40,824 bases of DNA from Natronolimnohabitans innermongolicus JCM 12255 (GCF_000337215.1 NZ_AOHZ01000080.1:1-40824), one strand, 5' to 3'. Positions 16,421 to 25,064 are shown, counted from the first letter of the stretch. Numbers and translations are program-made. The notes: generated by a model from the sequence alone, not told the origin.

Positions 16421-17077
16421 TCAGTCGATCGAAACCTCGAGTTCCAGAATCCCCAGATACGGGGGTGCGCCGCCGCCGCTCTGGCGGAGTTCGGTCGCGC
16501 TCGAGCCGATGTACTCGTAGAACTCCGAGGGGGTCTGTGGCAGGACCGGCGTTCCGTCATCGCGTTTGAGGTACGCGGGAGCGTTCGTCCGCTGGATGCG
16601 GTCGACGCGCTCCTCCCAGTCGCTGCCCGAGTAGAGGAAGACGCCGAAGGAGAAGCGACCGGCGGCGAGGGCCTCGTGTTTCGAATCGAACATCGTCGCC
16701 TCCTCGGTCTTGTACTCCTCGTCGCTGACCCACGCGAGCGCGGCGACGTCGTCAGTCTGGAGGAGATAGAGGTCCCAGCCGAGTTGGGCGTCGAACACCG
16801 CCCACGTGTTTCGCGGACCGACGGTGTCTACCTCGAGGCTGAACGCGGGCCGTTTCCGGTTCGGTTCGTGGACGAACGTCGCGTCGTACCCCGGCGCGCG
16901 GATGCCGCGGTCGTGGTAGACGACGCCGTCGATGGGAATCTCCTCGTCGATATTGTCGATGATCTCTCTCACCGAGAACGCCCCCTCGTCCTCGAGATGG
17001 TCGACGAAGGTGGGGAACCGGGAGACGTCCGTCCAGGGGCGCTCGTTCGGCCCGGACGAACCTTCGGGACGGCTCAT
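16421..17077 (-). CDS. Conserved haloarchaeal protein of unknown function (218 aa)
   Basis: A 218-residue cytosolic protein starting MSRPEGSSGPNERPW. Motifs that look conserved are WTDVSRFPTFVDHLEDEG, IDGVVYHDRGIRAPGYDATF, FDAQLGWDLYLLQTDD, VSDEEYKTEEATMFDSKHEA and a C-terminal GGGAPPYLGILELEVS. The Trp/Tyr-rich alpha/beta pattern with no clear catalytic signature does not match any family I know. It converges with the HD gene. The ATG at 17077 overlaps a short upstream frame by ATGA (see 17074-17199). Confidence 0.75.
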   Translation of the reverse strand: MSRPEGSSGPNERPWTDVSRFPTFVDHLEDEGAFSVREIIDNIDEEIPIDGVVYHDRGIRAPGYDATFVHEPNRKRPAFSLEVDTVGPRNTWAVFDAQLGWDLYLLQTDDVAALAWVSDEEYKTEEATMFDSKHEALAAGRFSFGVFLYSGSDWEERVDRIQRTNAPAYLKRDDGTPVLPQTPSEFYEYIGSSATELRQSGGGAPPYLGILELEVSID

Positions 17078-17199
17078 AACTGACCTCCGGCCGATCGTCG
17101 TCGGTTGCGGTCTCCGTTCCCCTGTCGGCGGTCGGGGCTCCGACCGCGTGCGTCCGACCCCGCAGTGGGAGGCCGTCTCGCGTCGGCGGTGTCGCTCAT
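17074..17199 (-). CDS. Possible 41-residue leader ORF, translationally coupled to the next gene
   Basis: ATG at 17199 to TGA at 17074; the stop overlaps the next ATG as ATGA. A TATA-like GGCTAATCC on the minus strand (about 17221-17229) lies 25-30 nt before the ATG, so a transcript would begin right at this start codon. The peptide (MSDTADARRPPTAGSDARG and on) is basic and Arg-rich, unlike real haloarchaeal proteins, so it may be only a short upstream frame that delivers ribosomes, or chance. Confidence 0.3.
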   Translation of the reverse strand: MSDTADARRPPTAGSDARGRSPDRRQGNGDRNRRRSAGGQL

Positions 17200-17384
17200 A
17201 CGCGTCTAGAGTGAGTCGTCGGGGATTAGCCTTTCCGACCGTCCCGCAGAACGCGGCGACACCGGTCCGCCACCCGAGTCCGAGACGAGTCGCCGTCTCG
17301 AGCGATTCGGGCCGTCCGCCACGGGCCCGACGAGCGCCGCGACGGAGCGACACCCCTTTTTGACAGCGCGGGGCAGTTGTGGGT

Positions 17385-19556
17385 ATGGATCCAAAGCGGG
17401 AACTCACGAGCGTCGACCTCGCCGCCCTCGTCGCGGAGTTCGGTGCCTACGAGGGCGCGAAGGTCGACAAAGCCTATCTCTACGGCGACGACCTCGTTCG
17501 CCTGAAGATGCGGGACTTCGACCGCGGCCGCGTCGAACTGCTGCTCGAGGTCGGAGAGGTCAAACGCGCCCACACGGTCGCCCCCGAGCGGGTACCCGAC
17601 GCGCCCGGGCGGCCGCCTCAGTTCGCCATGATGCTCCGGAACCGCCTGTCCGGCGCCGACTTCGCCGGCGTCGAACAGTACGAGTTCGATCGCATCCTCG
17701 AGTTCGTCTTCGAGCGCGAGGACGGGACGACGCGGATCATCGTCGAACTGTTCGGACAGGGGAACGTCGCGGTCACCGACGGCGAGTACGAGGTGATCGA
17801 CTCCCTCGAGACCGTTCGCCTCAAATCGCGGACCGTCGTCCCCGGCTCCCGATACGAGTTCCCCGAGAGCCGGATCAATCCGCTGACGGTCTCCCGCGAG
17901 GCCTTCGACAGGGAGATGGAGGATTCGGACACCGACGTCGTCCGGACGCTCGCGACCCAGCTCAACTTCGGCGGGCTCTACGCCGAGGAAGTCTGTACCC
18001 GCGCCGGCGTCGAGAAGGCGATGGACATCGAGGACGCCGACGAGGACGTCTACGATCGCCTCTACGGTGCGATCGAGCGGCTCGCACTCGATCTCCGAAA
18101 CGGCAACTTCGAGCCGCGACTGTACGTCGACGACGGCGACGACGAGAACGGCGACGACAGTGAGGACGACGAATCGGGAGCCGACGAGGGGCCCGCCCCC
18201 GTCGTCGACGCCACGCCGTTCCCGCTCGAGGAACACGTCGAACTCGCCTCGGAGCCGTACGACTCCTTCCTCGCGGCGCTCGACGACTACTTCCACCGGC
18301 TGGAACTCGCCGAGGAAGAAGAGCCCGATCCGACCGATCAGCGGCCCGATTTCGACGAACAGATCGCCAAACACGAGCGCATCATCGAGCAACAGGAGGG
18401 CGCGATCGAGGGCTTCGAGCGGGAGGCCGACGAACTGCGCGACCAGGCCGAACTGCTCTACGCCGAGTACGGGCTGGTCGACGAGATCCTCTCGACGGTC
18501 CGGCAGGCCCGCGAGCAGGACCGCCCCTGGGACGAGATCGAGGAGCGCTTCGAGGAAGGCGCCGAGCGCGGCATCGAGGCCGCCGAGGCCGTCGTCGGCG
18601 TCGACGGTAGCGAGGGGATCGTCACGGTCTCCGTCGACGGCGAGCGGATCGAACTGGTCGCCCAGCAGGGCGTCGAGCAAAACGCCGACCGCCTCTACAC
18701 GGAGGCCAAGCGCGTCGAGGAGAAAAAGGAAGGCGCGCTGGCCGCCATCGAGGACACCCGCGAGGAACTCGAGGAGATCGTGGACCGACGCGACCGCTGG
18801 GAAGCAGAAGACGCCGAGACGGACGAGGCCGACGAGGCCGACGAAGAGGAGGGCGAGGACCGCGACTGGCTCTCCGAATCGTCGGTTCCGATCCGAGAGA
18901 ACGAGCCCTGGTTCGACCGGTTCCGCTGGTTCCACACCAGCGACGGCTACCTCGTCATCGGCGGGCGCAACGCCGACCAGAACGAGGAGTTGGTGAAGAA
19001 GTACCTGGAACCGGGCGACAAGGTGCTCCACACGCAGGCCCACGGCGGCCCCGTCACCGTCTTGAAGGCCACCGATCCGAGCGAAGCATCGTCGTCGGAC
19101 ATCGAGTTACCGGAGTCGAGCATCGAGGAGGCCGCCCAGTTCGCCGTCTCCTACGCGTCGGTCTGGAAGGACGGCCGCTACGCGGGCGACGTCTACGCCG
19201 TCGACTCCGACCAGGTGACGAAGACGCCCGAGAGCGGCGAGTATCTGGAGAAAGGCGGCTTCGCGATTCGCGGGGACCGCACCTACTACGACGACACGCC
19301 GGTCGGCGTCGCCGTCGGCATTCAGTGCGAGCCCTACACGCGCGTCATCGGCGGTCCGCCGTCGGCTATCGAGGGACAGGCCGCGACGACGATCGAACTC
19401 GAGCCCGGCCGCTACGCACAGGCCGACGCGGCCAAGCGACTGTACCGGCGCTTCCGCGAGCGCTTCGAAGACGAGTCGTTCGTTCGCAAAATCGCCAGTC
19501 CGGACCGGATCCAGCACTTCATGCCGCCAGGCGGGAGTCGGATCGCAGAAGAGTAG
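17385..19556 (+). CDS. rqcH: RqcH/NEMF-family ribosome quality control protein
   Basis: A 723-residue protein of the NFACT family. RqcH binds obstructed large ribosomal subunits and recruits tRNA to add C-terminal tails to the stalled chain. The NFACT-N domain contains the Asp102-Arg103 pair in YEFDRILEF that is essential in bacterial RqcH. The middle coiled-coil region (RIIEQQEGAIEGFEREADEL and LYTEAKRVEEKKEGALA) and the NFACT-R domain (WFDRFRWFHTSDGYLVIGG, HTQAHGGPVTVLK) are in family order. An acidic insertion near residues 245-270 (DDGDDENGDDSEDDE) is a haloarchaeal extra. MDPKREL is the usual archaeal start, and CCCTTTTTGAC lies about 30 nt upstream. Confidence 0.95.
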   Translation: MDPKRELTSVDLAALVAEFGAYEGAKVDKAYLYGDDLVRLKMRDFDRGRVELLLEVGEVKRAHTVAPERVPDAPGRPPQFAMMLRNRLSGADFAGVEQYEFDRILEFVFEREDGTTRIIVELFGQGNVAVTDGEYEVIDSLETVRLKSRTVVPGSRYEFPESRINPLTVSREAFDREMEDSDTDVVRTLATQLNFGGLYAEEVCTRAGVEKAMDIEDADEDVYDRLYGAIERLALDLRNGNFEPRLYVDDGDDENGDDSEDDESGADEGPAPVVDATPFPLEEHVELASEPYDSFLAALDDYFHRLELAEEEEPDPTDQRPDFDEQIAKHERIIEQQEGAIEGFEREADELRDQAELLYAEYGLVDEILSTVRQAREQDRPWDEIEERFEEGAERGIEAAEAVVGVDGSEGIVTVSVDGERIELVAQQGVEQNADRLYTEAKRVEEKKEGALAAIEDTREELEEIVDRRDRWEAEDAETDEADEADEEEGEDRDWLSESSVPIRENEPWFDRFRWFHTSDGYLVIGGRNADQNEELVKKYLEPGDKVLHTQAHGGPVTVLKATDPSEASSSDIELPESSIEEAAQFAVSYASVWKDGRYAGDVYAVDSDQVTKTPESGEYLEKGGFAIRGDRTYYDDTPVGVAVGIQCEPYTRVIGGPPSAIEGQAATTIELEPGRYAQADAAKRLYRRFRERFEDESFVRKIASPDRIQHFMPPGGSRIAEE

Positions 19557-19604
19557 CGATTCGGTATCGGATTCGGATCCCGGGGAGCGACGACGGTCCA
19601 CGAC

Positions 19605-20159
19605 TCAGTCGTGTTTGCTGGTGATTTCGCGGTCCTGTCGGTCGATCTCTCGCTGTTCGATCGCTCTCGTCCACCGCTCAGCCGATTCGTCGTAGGCCGC
19701 TCCCAGCGAGATCAGGAAGCCGGTAATCGCGGTGACGAGCGCGACGCTGCCGATGGCGACGACGGCGATCGAGAACAGCGGCCCCGCGAGGACCTGTGCG
19801 GCGGTCAACAGCGAGACGGCCGTCACGAACGCGATCAGCGTCCCCAGCCGCGCCAGTCGTCCGGTATCGAGCCCTCGGTCGGACGCCGCGTCGGTCGTCC
19901 GTTCGGTACGCTCGAGCAGTTCGTCGATGATGCCGGTGTACTCGCCGCCGTCGAGTTCGTGGCCCAGCGAGTGGATCGACTGGGCGATCCACAGCCCGGC
20001 CGTGAAGTTGAGCAGCGCGACGAACGAGACCAGCCCCAGTTCGCCGCCGACGAACAGTCCCGCGGTAATCGCGCCGAACAGCGACAGCGCCATGATCGCG
20101 TGGGTGAGAAGCGAACGCGTGCCGAAGTTGGCCAGCCTGTTGCGGTAGGTCGTTGCCAT
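19605..20159 (-). CDS. Four-helix integral membrane protein of unknown function
   Basis: A 184-residue protein. Helices are visible at about residues 16-38 (LTHAIMALSLFGAITAGLFV), 42-64 (GLVSFVALLNFTAGLWIAQS), 104-128 (RLGTLIAFVTAVSLLTAAQV) and 130-152 (GPLFSIAVVAIGSVALVTAI). A charged loop (ELDGGEYTGIIDELLERTER) lies between pairs two and three, and the C-terminus is basic/acidic and soluble. I do not recognise a family. It converges with rqcH, and its start is 70 nt from the stop of the DUF6360 gene, which is on the same strand. Confidence 0.8.
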   Translation of the reverse strand: MATTYRNRLANFGTRSLLTHAIMALSLFGAITAGLFVGGELGLVSFVALLNFTAGLWIAQSIHSLGHELDGGEYTGIIDELLERTERTTDAASDRGLDTGRLARLGTLIAFVTAVSLLTAAQVLAGPLFSIAVVAIGSVALVTAITGFLISLGAAYDESAERWTRAIEQREIDRQDREITSKHD

Positions 20160-20228
20160 ACGACAACGGAGGCGCCCGAGCGGATTACCGGACCTCCCTT
20201 ACCATGTTAACCGGTAGCAATATCTGTA

Positions 20229-20513
20229 TTACTCCTCGGTCGCCTGCTCGACGCGATCGGCGTGCTTCTCGAGGTCCGCCGCGAGCGTCCGGGCCTGCTC
20301 GGAGGTCAACTCGAGTTCCTCCATGTGCGCGGGGAGGTACTCTTCGGTCATGTTGTCGAGTTCGAACTGCAGGCGGACGCAGTCGGGATTTTCCTTGTCG
20401 CTCGTCGCGTTCGTGACGGCGAACGTCTCGTCTTCGAAATCCGCGCCCTTCGCGACGGCGTCGACGAGGTCGAGCGTCGTGTACGCGTTGACTTTCATCA
20501 GTCGGTCGGCCAT
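20229..20513 (-). CDS. DUF6360 family protein
   Basis: A 94-residue acidic protein starting MADRLMKVNAYTTLDLVDAV. Later motifs are FAVTNATSDKENPDCVRLQF and MEELELTSEQARTLAADLEK. This matches a haloarchaeal family I recall as DUF6360, of unknown role. The ATG at 20513 is supported by an AT-containing CCTAAGTG about 25-30 nt upstream on the minus strand. The single Cys and alternating strand/helix pattern suggest a small folded cytosolic protein. Confidence 0.82.
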   Translation of the reverse strand: MADRLMKVNAYTTLDLVDAVAKGADFEDETFAVTNATSDKENPDCVRLQFELDNMTEEYLPAHMEELELTSEQARTLAADLEKHADRVEQATEE

Positions 20514-20604
20514 ACCGAAGGATACGGGCGAACGCACTTAGGCGACTCGAGAGTCGAAGCTGAGTTTTACAGGATAATCGGCTACGGGGAGCGACAACGC
20601 CAGA

Positions 20605-20792
20605 AACACCACGAAAGCCCCTGCCGCCGTCCGGTCGAGGGGCTCGCCGTGCGCTTCCCTCACTGCGTTCGGTCAGTGCTCGCGTCGCCCGTCTTCCCGG
20701 ACGGCGACAGCCCCTTTCATTCCCACCCGTGGCGGTTGGCCGGTCGAGCCACCGCAAGTGGGAACGAAAGGGGCAAGGGCTTTCGTGGTGTT
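20605..20792. repeat. 188-bp palindromic element (putative MITE-like or structured-RNA repeat)
   Basis: The ends are inverted copies: AACACCACGAAAGCCCCTGCC at 20605-20625 against its near-complement at 20772-20792 (one mismatch in the first 19 positions). Inside is a second long hairpin: GCCCCTTTCATTCCCAC (20710-20726) pairs with 20758-20774 with one mismatch. A third small one, CACTG-CGTTCGGT-CAGTG, lies near 20660-20680. The inner sequence CTCACTGCGTTCGGTCAGTG resembles interspersed repeats I have seen in haloarchaeal genomes. No reading frame is convincing. It sits between the DUF6360 start and the nirA stop, so it could also serve as the nirA 3' end. Confidence 0.75.
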
Positions 20793-20871
20793 CCCGACGG
20801 CTCTAGAAGAACCTCTGGTTACCGAAAGAATCGAGAAAAACGACCGCAGAAACGCTATTTATCGCGCTCGG

Positions 20872-22650
20872 TTAGTCGTCCGACGGAATCGGCGTGCCGT
20901 CGGCTCGAGCGGGCGCGGGACTGGCGTCGAGATCGTCGTCCTCGGCGTAGGGGTACCACGTGCGCTTCGTGTTGTGCAGGTAGGGATCCTCGTAGTCCGT
21001 CTCCTCGGGCTCGACGAGGTCGGCGAGTTCCTCGTCGTCGCGCTCGAGGACGAACTCGCGGAAGCTCTGCGTTTCGTCGTCGCGTTCGGCCGCGAAGTTC
21101 TCGAGGAGGTTCGCGATGGCGCCGGGCACCTCGTCGGCGGGGACGCGCTCGGTGACCCAGGAGGCGAACTGCGGGTTCTCGCCGAGGCCGCCGCCGAGGC
21201 CGATGTCGAGCGCTTCGACGGGTTCGCCGTCCTTGCGCGTCTTCATGCCCCGCAGGGAGACGTCGGCGATCTGGGGCTGGGCGCACGACGCCGTACAACC
21301 GGAGAGGTGGATGTGGAAGTCCTCGACGCCCTCGGGGAGTTCGACGTTCTGCGTGAGCCAGCGGGCGTAGCGGACCTGGCGGTTCTTCGTCTCGACGATC
21401 GAGAGCGAACAGAACTCCGTGCCGGTACAGGCGATCGAGCCGCGCTGGAACGGGTGGGGGTCGGGGCTGTAGTGCTCGAGGACCGGCTCCGAACGGAGAG
21501 TTTCGAGGTTCTCCTCGGGAACGTCCGTGAAGATGATGTTCTGACGCTGGGTCAGGCGGACTTCGCCGGAGCCGTGTTCCTCGGCCGCGTCGGCGAGGTC
21601 GTAGGCCTCGTCGACGCCGATGCGGCCGACGAGGACGTTCAGGCCGACGTAGTAGTTGCCGTCGTTTTGCTCGTGGACGCCGACGTGGTCGTGTTTGCCG
21701 TCGGCGTCGCCCGCGTTGTACGAGTAGTCCTCGCGGAGGTCCTCGCCCGCGGTCTCGAGTTCGAAGTCGACGTAGTCGTCCTGGAGGGTCTCGCGGAGCT
21801 TCTCGGGGCCCCACTCGTCGACGAGGAACTTGATGCGGGCGTTGTAGCGGTCCTCGCGGTCGCCGTGGTCGCGAAAGAGTGCGGAGATGCCGCCGGCGAC
21901 GTCGACGGCCTGTTCGGGCGTCGCGAAGACGTCGATGTCGCGGGCGAGGCGGGGCTCGTTGCGCGAGAGGCCGCCGCCGACGCGGACGTTGTAACCCGTG
22001 ACGGTCTCGCCGTCGATTTCTTTCTCGGCGGGTTCGAAGGCGAGGTCGTTGATGTCGCCCTGACCGCAGCCCTCGTCACAGCCCGTTACCGAAACCTTCC
22101 ACTTGCGCGGAAGGTTCGAGTGAGCCTCGTTCTTCTTGAAGGTGTCGTGGAGATCGGTCGCCAGCGCGTCGGCGTCGACGTGCTCGTGTTTGTCCTTGCC
22201 GGCGACGGGACAGCCGACGATGTTCCGCCAGGAGTCCCCGCAGGCCTGAACCGTCGAGAGTCCGACGTCCTCTAACTGCTCGAAGATCTCCGGGACGTCC
22301 TCGAGGCGGATCCAGTGGAGCTGGATGGCCTGTCGAGTCGTCACGTCGATCCAGCCGTTGCCGAAGACGGGGTTTTCGGCGGGGCCTCGCGAGAACTCGT
22401 CGGCGATTTCGACGATGCGTCGGAACTGTCCGGGCGCTAAGACGCCGCCCGGCGGGCCGATGCGCATCATGAAGTACGATTCCTGGCCGGCGCGCTGGTG
22501 GTACAGGCCGTACCACTTGAAGCGCTCGAACCAGGCGTCCTGTTCGTCGTCGGGAATCGATTCCCACCCCTCCTCCGCAAAGCGCTCGATCTCGGCGCGA
22601 ATATCAGTCCCGTAGAGTTCGTCCTTCCACTCTTCGACGTCGCTAGCCAT
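20872..22650 (-). CDS. nirA: Assimilatory ferredoxin-nitrite reductase
   Basis: A 592-residue enzyme that reduces nitrite to ammonium with ferredoxin, using sirohaem coupled to a 4Fe-4S cluster. The cluster ligands are Cys408 and Cys414 in CTGTEFCSLS and Cys452 and Cys456 in LSGCTASCAQPQ. The two ferredoxin-like half-domains (IDVTTRQAIQLHWI and GEVRLTQRQNIIFTDVP) and the internal GCDEGCGQGDIND segment are in the usual order. The Thr-Glu-Phe spacing before the second Cys fits nitrite rather than sulfite reductases. No nitrate reductase gene is adjacent in this window. A palindrome lies between its TATA box and ATG. Confidence 0.93.
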   Translation of the reverse strand: MASDVEEWKDELYGTDIRAEIERFAEEGWESIPDDEQDAWFERFKWYGLYHQRAGQESYFMMRIGPPGGVLAPGQFRRIVEIADEFSRGPAENPVFGNGWIDVTTRQAIQLHWIRLEDVPEIFEQLEDVGLSTVQACGDSWRNIVGCPVAGKDKHEHVDADALATDLHDTFKKNEAHSNLPRKWKVSVTGCDEGCGQGDINDLAFEPAEKEIDGETVTGYNVRVGGGLSRNEPRLARDIDVFATPEQAVDVAGGISALFRDHGDREDRYNARIKFLVDEWGPEKLRETLQDDYVDFELETAGEDLREDYSYNAGDADGKHDHVGVHEQNDGNYYVGLNVLVGRIGVDEAYDLADAAEEHGSGEVRLTQRQNIIFTDVPEENLETLRSEPVLEHYSPDPHPFQRGSIACTGTEFCSLSIVETKNRQVRYARWLTQNVELPEGVEDFHIHLSGCTASCAQPQIADVSLRGMKTRKDGEPVEALDIGLGGGLGENPQFASWVTERVPADEVPGAIANLLENFAAERDDETQSFREFVLERDDEELADLVEPEETDYEDPYLHNTKRTWYPYAEDDDLDASPAPARADGTPIPSDD

Positions 22651-22654
22651 TATA

Positions 22655-22670
22655 CCCTCCCTATGGAGGG
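22655..22670 (-). promoter_or_regulatory. Palindrome at the probable nirA transcription start
   Basis: CCCTCC-CTAT-GGAGGG, 5-20 nt before the nirA ATG (22650). A TATA-like CTTATCC on the minus strand lies just upstream (about 22674-22681). A protein bound here would cover the start point, as expected for repression by ammonium or activation by nitrate. As RNA it could instead fold and hide the start codon. No spacing or comparison data are available to decide. Confidence 0.5.
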
Positions 22671-22702
22671 GATGGATAAGCCTCTCTTTCTCTCGTCAGA
22701 TT

Positions 22703-22719
22703 CCCCCGGTGCTTGGGGG
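22703..22719 (-). terminator. GC hairpin between the Cys-pair protein gene and nirA
   Basis: CCCCC-GGTGCTT-GGGGG, 42 nt after the stop of the 22761-23096 gene on the minus strand. It is a strong hairpin but is not followed by a T-run, so archaeal termination here is uncertain. Confidence 0.3.
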
Positions 22720-22760
22720 TCCCGGCTTTCTTTGCCACCTTCCTTCCGTGTTGACTTCTC

Positions 22761-23096
22761 TCACGAACTCTCGCCGTCGCGCTCGGCGTCGGGTTCGCGA
22801 AGCCACTGGACGCCCGCCGGGTCGTACGGACTGAATTTGCCGTCGATCATCCGACCGACCGGAAGGCGATCGATCGAATCTCGGGTTCCACACTCGAGAC
22901 ATTGACCAACGGTACTGGCGGCGACGACGGAACCGTCAACGTCGACGTCGAAGAACCCCTCGAGCAAGACGTACGCGGGTTCACAGTCACAGAAGACACC
23001 CCGGGAGAGCGTCCAGACATCGCTCACACTGACCTGACGGCTGTCGTTGACGCTGATCCACGCGCCGTCGTCGAGCGTTCGCACTGCGATCGTCAT
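22761..23096 (-). CDS. Small Cys-pair protein upstream of nirA
   Basis: A 111-residue protein starting MTIAVRTLDDGAWISVNDSR. Two cysteine pairs stand out: Cys-Asp-Cys in GVFCDCEPAYVLLEGFF and Cys-Leu-Glu-Cys in VGQCLECGTRDSI, a pattern suited to zinc or an Fe-S cluster. The end (GKFSPYDPAGVQWLREPDAE) looks like a conserved tail. I do not know the family. It runs in the same direction as nirA, 110 nt upstream, but nirA appears to have its own promoter. An in-frame start further up (23288) is rejected because the added residues are Arg-rich and unlike protein. Confidence 0.75.
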   Translation of the reverse strand: MTIAVRTLDDGAWISVNDSRQVSVSDVWTLSRGVFCDCEPAYVLLEGFFDVDVDGSVVAASTVGQCLECGTRDSIDRLPVGRMIDGKFSPYDPAGVQWLREPDAERDGESS

Positions 23097-23417
23097 ACCC
23101 CCGATTCGTCTCCCACGGGTCTCCCTCCGTCGCCTCGGGCAACGCTTACCGACGTGATGACGACGCGCCAGACCGCTCGAGTGGCGCGCTCGAGTCGCTC
23201 GGCCCGGACGACCGTCTCCTCCGGGTTCTCGTACCTGACCGAGATACCGGCTATATTCTCCGACATGCACGAGCAGCGAATCCGACAACTGGAGTCAACG
23301 GAGTGTCACGACGGCGTTTCGGGCGGTTGCGAAGAGATATCGAGCCGCATTCGGTATGCGACAGGAGCCTGCAGACACAGGGCCAGCGCCCACGGCCGCG
23401 CCCGTCGGCGCATTCGT
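23097..23417. other. Divergent intergenic region, nothing recognised
   Basis: About 320 nt between two divergent small genes. Frames crossing it give Arg/Ser-rich products. Promoters for both sides must lie here, but no strong TATA box or palindrome stands out. Confidence 0.5.
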
Positions 23418-23681
23418 ATGGCCGAACTCGGCACCGCGACGATCGTCTACGAAACGGCGACCGGCGACCTCGAGGAGGCGACCGTCGAGAACGACCACAT
23501 CGCGTACTTTCAGGATCACTGGCTGTTCGCCTACGGCACCGACGAGGACGGCAACGACCTCGTCCGGCGCGTCCCCCGCGACCGGGTCCGCTACGTCGAA
23601 CGCTCCGTCGAAGAACTCGAGGAGACGTTCGACACGACGATCGACAAGGCGAAGGAGACGCTCGAGGAGTTCACGGACTGA
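23418..23681 (+). CDS. Small conserved haloarchaeal protein (87 aa)
   Basis: An 87-residue acidic protein starting MAELGTATIVYETATGDLEE. It has beta strands (VENDHIAYFQDHWLFAYG), a motif VRRVPRDRVRYVERSVEEL, and a C-terminal helix (FDTTIDKAKETLEEFTD). The layout is familiar from haloarchaeal conserved hypotheticals, with no known function. The ATG at 23418 is chosen because the first conserved residues begin there; longer in-frame versions contain non-protein-like sequence. Confidence 0.78.
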   Translation: MAELGTATIVYETATGDLEEATVENDHIAYFQDHWLFAYGTDEDGNDLVRRVPRDRVRYVERSVEELEETFDTTIDKAKETLEEFTD

Positions 23682-23996
23682 TATCGGACGTTCGTGTTAC
23701 CCATCCGACGACGGCGACGGCGCGTGCTGTCGGCGGTCCGAACGACGGTGAGGTCCGTCATCGACGACACGCGAGGGATGAACGACCGACCGCCGGGAGG
23801 GAGTGAATCGGTTGGGGAGGGCGCGGCGATTCCTCGCGTCTACGGGAGCAATAGGGCTACTCCGTCTTTCCACGGCCTCCGTTCTTCCGCGGCCTCAGTT
23901 CTTCCAATGTGCTCCGTTCGTCTCTTCACAGACAGGTGTCGGCCAGTCACTCGAGGGATCGCAGCCCACTTACCGGTACCGCGCAAAACGACGCCC
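23682..23996. other. Intergenic region before pelA
   Basis: About 315 nt without a convincing gene. A short direct repeat is visible near 23873-23908: CGGCCTCCGTTCTTCCG followed by CGGCCTCAGTTCTTCCA. CACTTACCGG about 30 nt before the pelA ATG may be its TATA region. Confidence 0.5.
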
Positions 23997-25064
23997 ATGC
24001 AGATCAAAGACCGGGAGCACGTCGAGGGCGGGCGCGAACGGGTAACCGTCGTCCCCGAGAGCGTCGACGACCTCTGGCACCTCCAGTACGTCCTCGAGCC
24101 CGGCGACCGCGTCGCGGGCGATACGACCCGGCGAATCCAGCGCAACGACGACCAGATGCGCGATACGGGCGGCGAGCGCGAACACATGTGGGTCGCCATC
24201 GCCGTCGACGATATCGAGTTCCACAAGTTCGCGAACCGACTGCGCGTCGGCGGCGAGATCGTCGCCTGTTCGCGCGAAGACCAGCTGGGCTTTCACCACA
24301 CCCTGAACGTCGAGGAGCGCGACGAACTCTCGATCGAAAAGCGGTTCAAGCCGGATCAGGAGGCCCGACTCGAGGAGGCCGAGGAAGCAACCGAGAACCC
24401 GGACGTCGCCATCGCGACCGTCGAAGAGGGGCAGGCTCACGTCCACACGGTCGCTCAGTACGGCACCGAAGAGCGCGCGACGATTACCGGCACGACCGGG
24501 AAAGGCGAGTACGCCCGCGGGCGCTCGGAGCTATTCGCCGAACTCGGGACGGTGCTCGAGCGCCAGGACGCCGACGCGATCATCCTTGCCGGGCCCGGCT
24601 TTACGAAACAGGACGCCTACAAGTACTTCGAACAGAACCATCCCGAGATCACCGACCAGATCACGATGGTCGATGCGGCGGCCGTCGGCGACCGCGGAGT
24701 TCACGAGGTACTCAAACGCGGGGCCGTCGCTGACGTCCAGCAAGAGACCCGTATCGAGAGCGAGGCCGAGTATATCGACGAGCTCACGCGGCGTATCGCC
24801 GAGGGCGCCAAGGCCGCCTACGGCCCCGACGAAGTCAAGCAGGCCGCCGAGTTCGGTGCGATCGAGCATCTGTTGATTCTCGACGACCGACTCCGGAAGG
24901 AGCGCGGTCCCGACGGCGAGTGGGCGATCGATGTCGACGACATCGTCCGTACGGCCGAGCAGAAAGGCGGCGACGTGACGGTCTTCTCGAGCGAGTTCCC
25001 GCCGGGCCAGCAACTCGCGAACCTCGGCGGCATCGCCGCGCTGTTGCGGTACCGACTCGAGTGA
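23997..25064 (+). CDS. pelA: mRNA surveillance protein Pelota
   Basis: A 355-residue archaeal Pelota. It enters the empty A site of stalled ribosomes and, with aEF1A and ABCE1, splits them. The N-terminal Sm-like domain begins [20 protein letters not shown] and contains [14 protein letters not shown]. The central RNase-H-like domain has [20 protein letters not shown]. The C-terminal eL30-like domain has [15 protein letters not shown] and ends [19 protein letters not shown]. There is no GGQ motif, as expected for Pelota rather than aRF1. Length is normal. The ATG at 23997 is fixed by the conserved start. Confidence 0.96.
   Translation: MQIKDREHVEGGRERVTVVPESVDDLWHLQYVLEPGDRVAGDTTRRIQRNDDQMRDTGGEREHMWVAIAVDDIEFHKFANRLRVGGEIVACSREDQLGFHHTLNVEERDELSIEKRFKPDQEARLEEAEEATENPDVAIATVEEGQAHVHTVAQYGTEERATITGTTGKGEYARGRSELFAELGTVLERQDADAIILAGPGFTKQDAYKYFEQNHPEITDQITMVDAAAVGDRGVHEVLKRGAVADVQQETRIESEAEYIDELTRRIAEGAKAAYGPDEVKQAAEFGAIEHLLILDDRLRKERGPDGEWAIDVDDIVRTAEQKGGDVTVFSSEFPPGQQLANLGGIAALLRYRLE

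Noticed and set aside
17379-17384. GTG two codons before the rqcH ATG as start
   Set aside because: Homologues begin MDPKREL-like and the promoter spacing fits the ATG at 17385.
17385-25064. Single operon for RqcH, Pelota and the genes between
   Set aside because: Genes between run on the opposite strand and have their own promoters.
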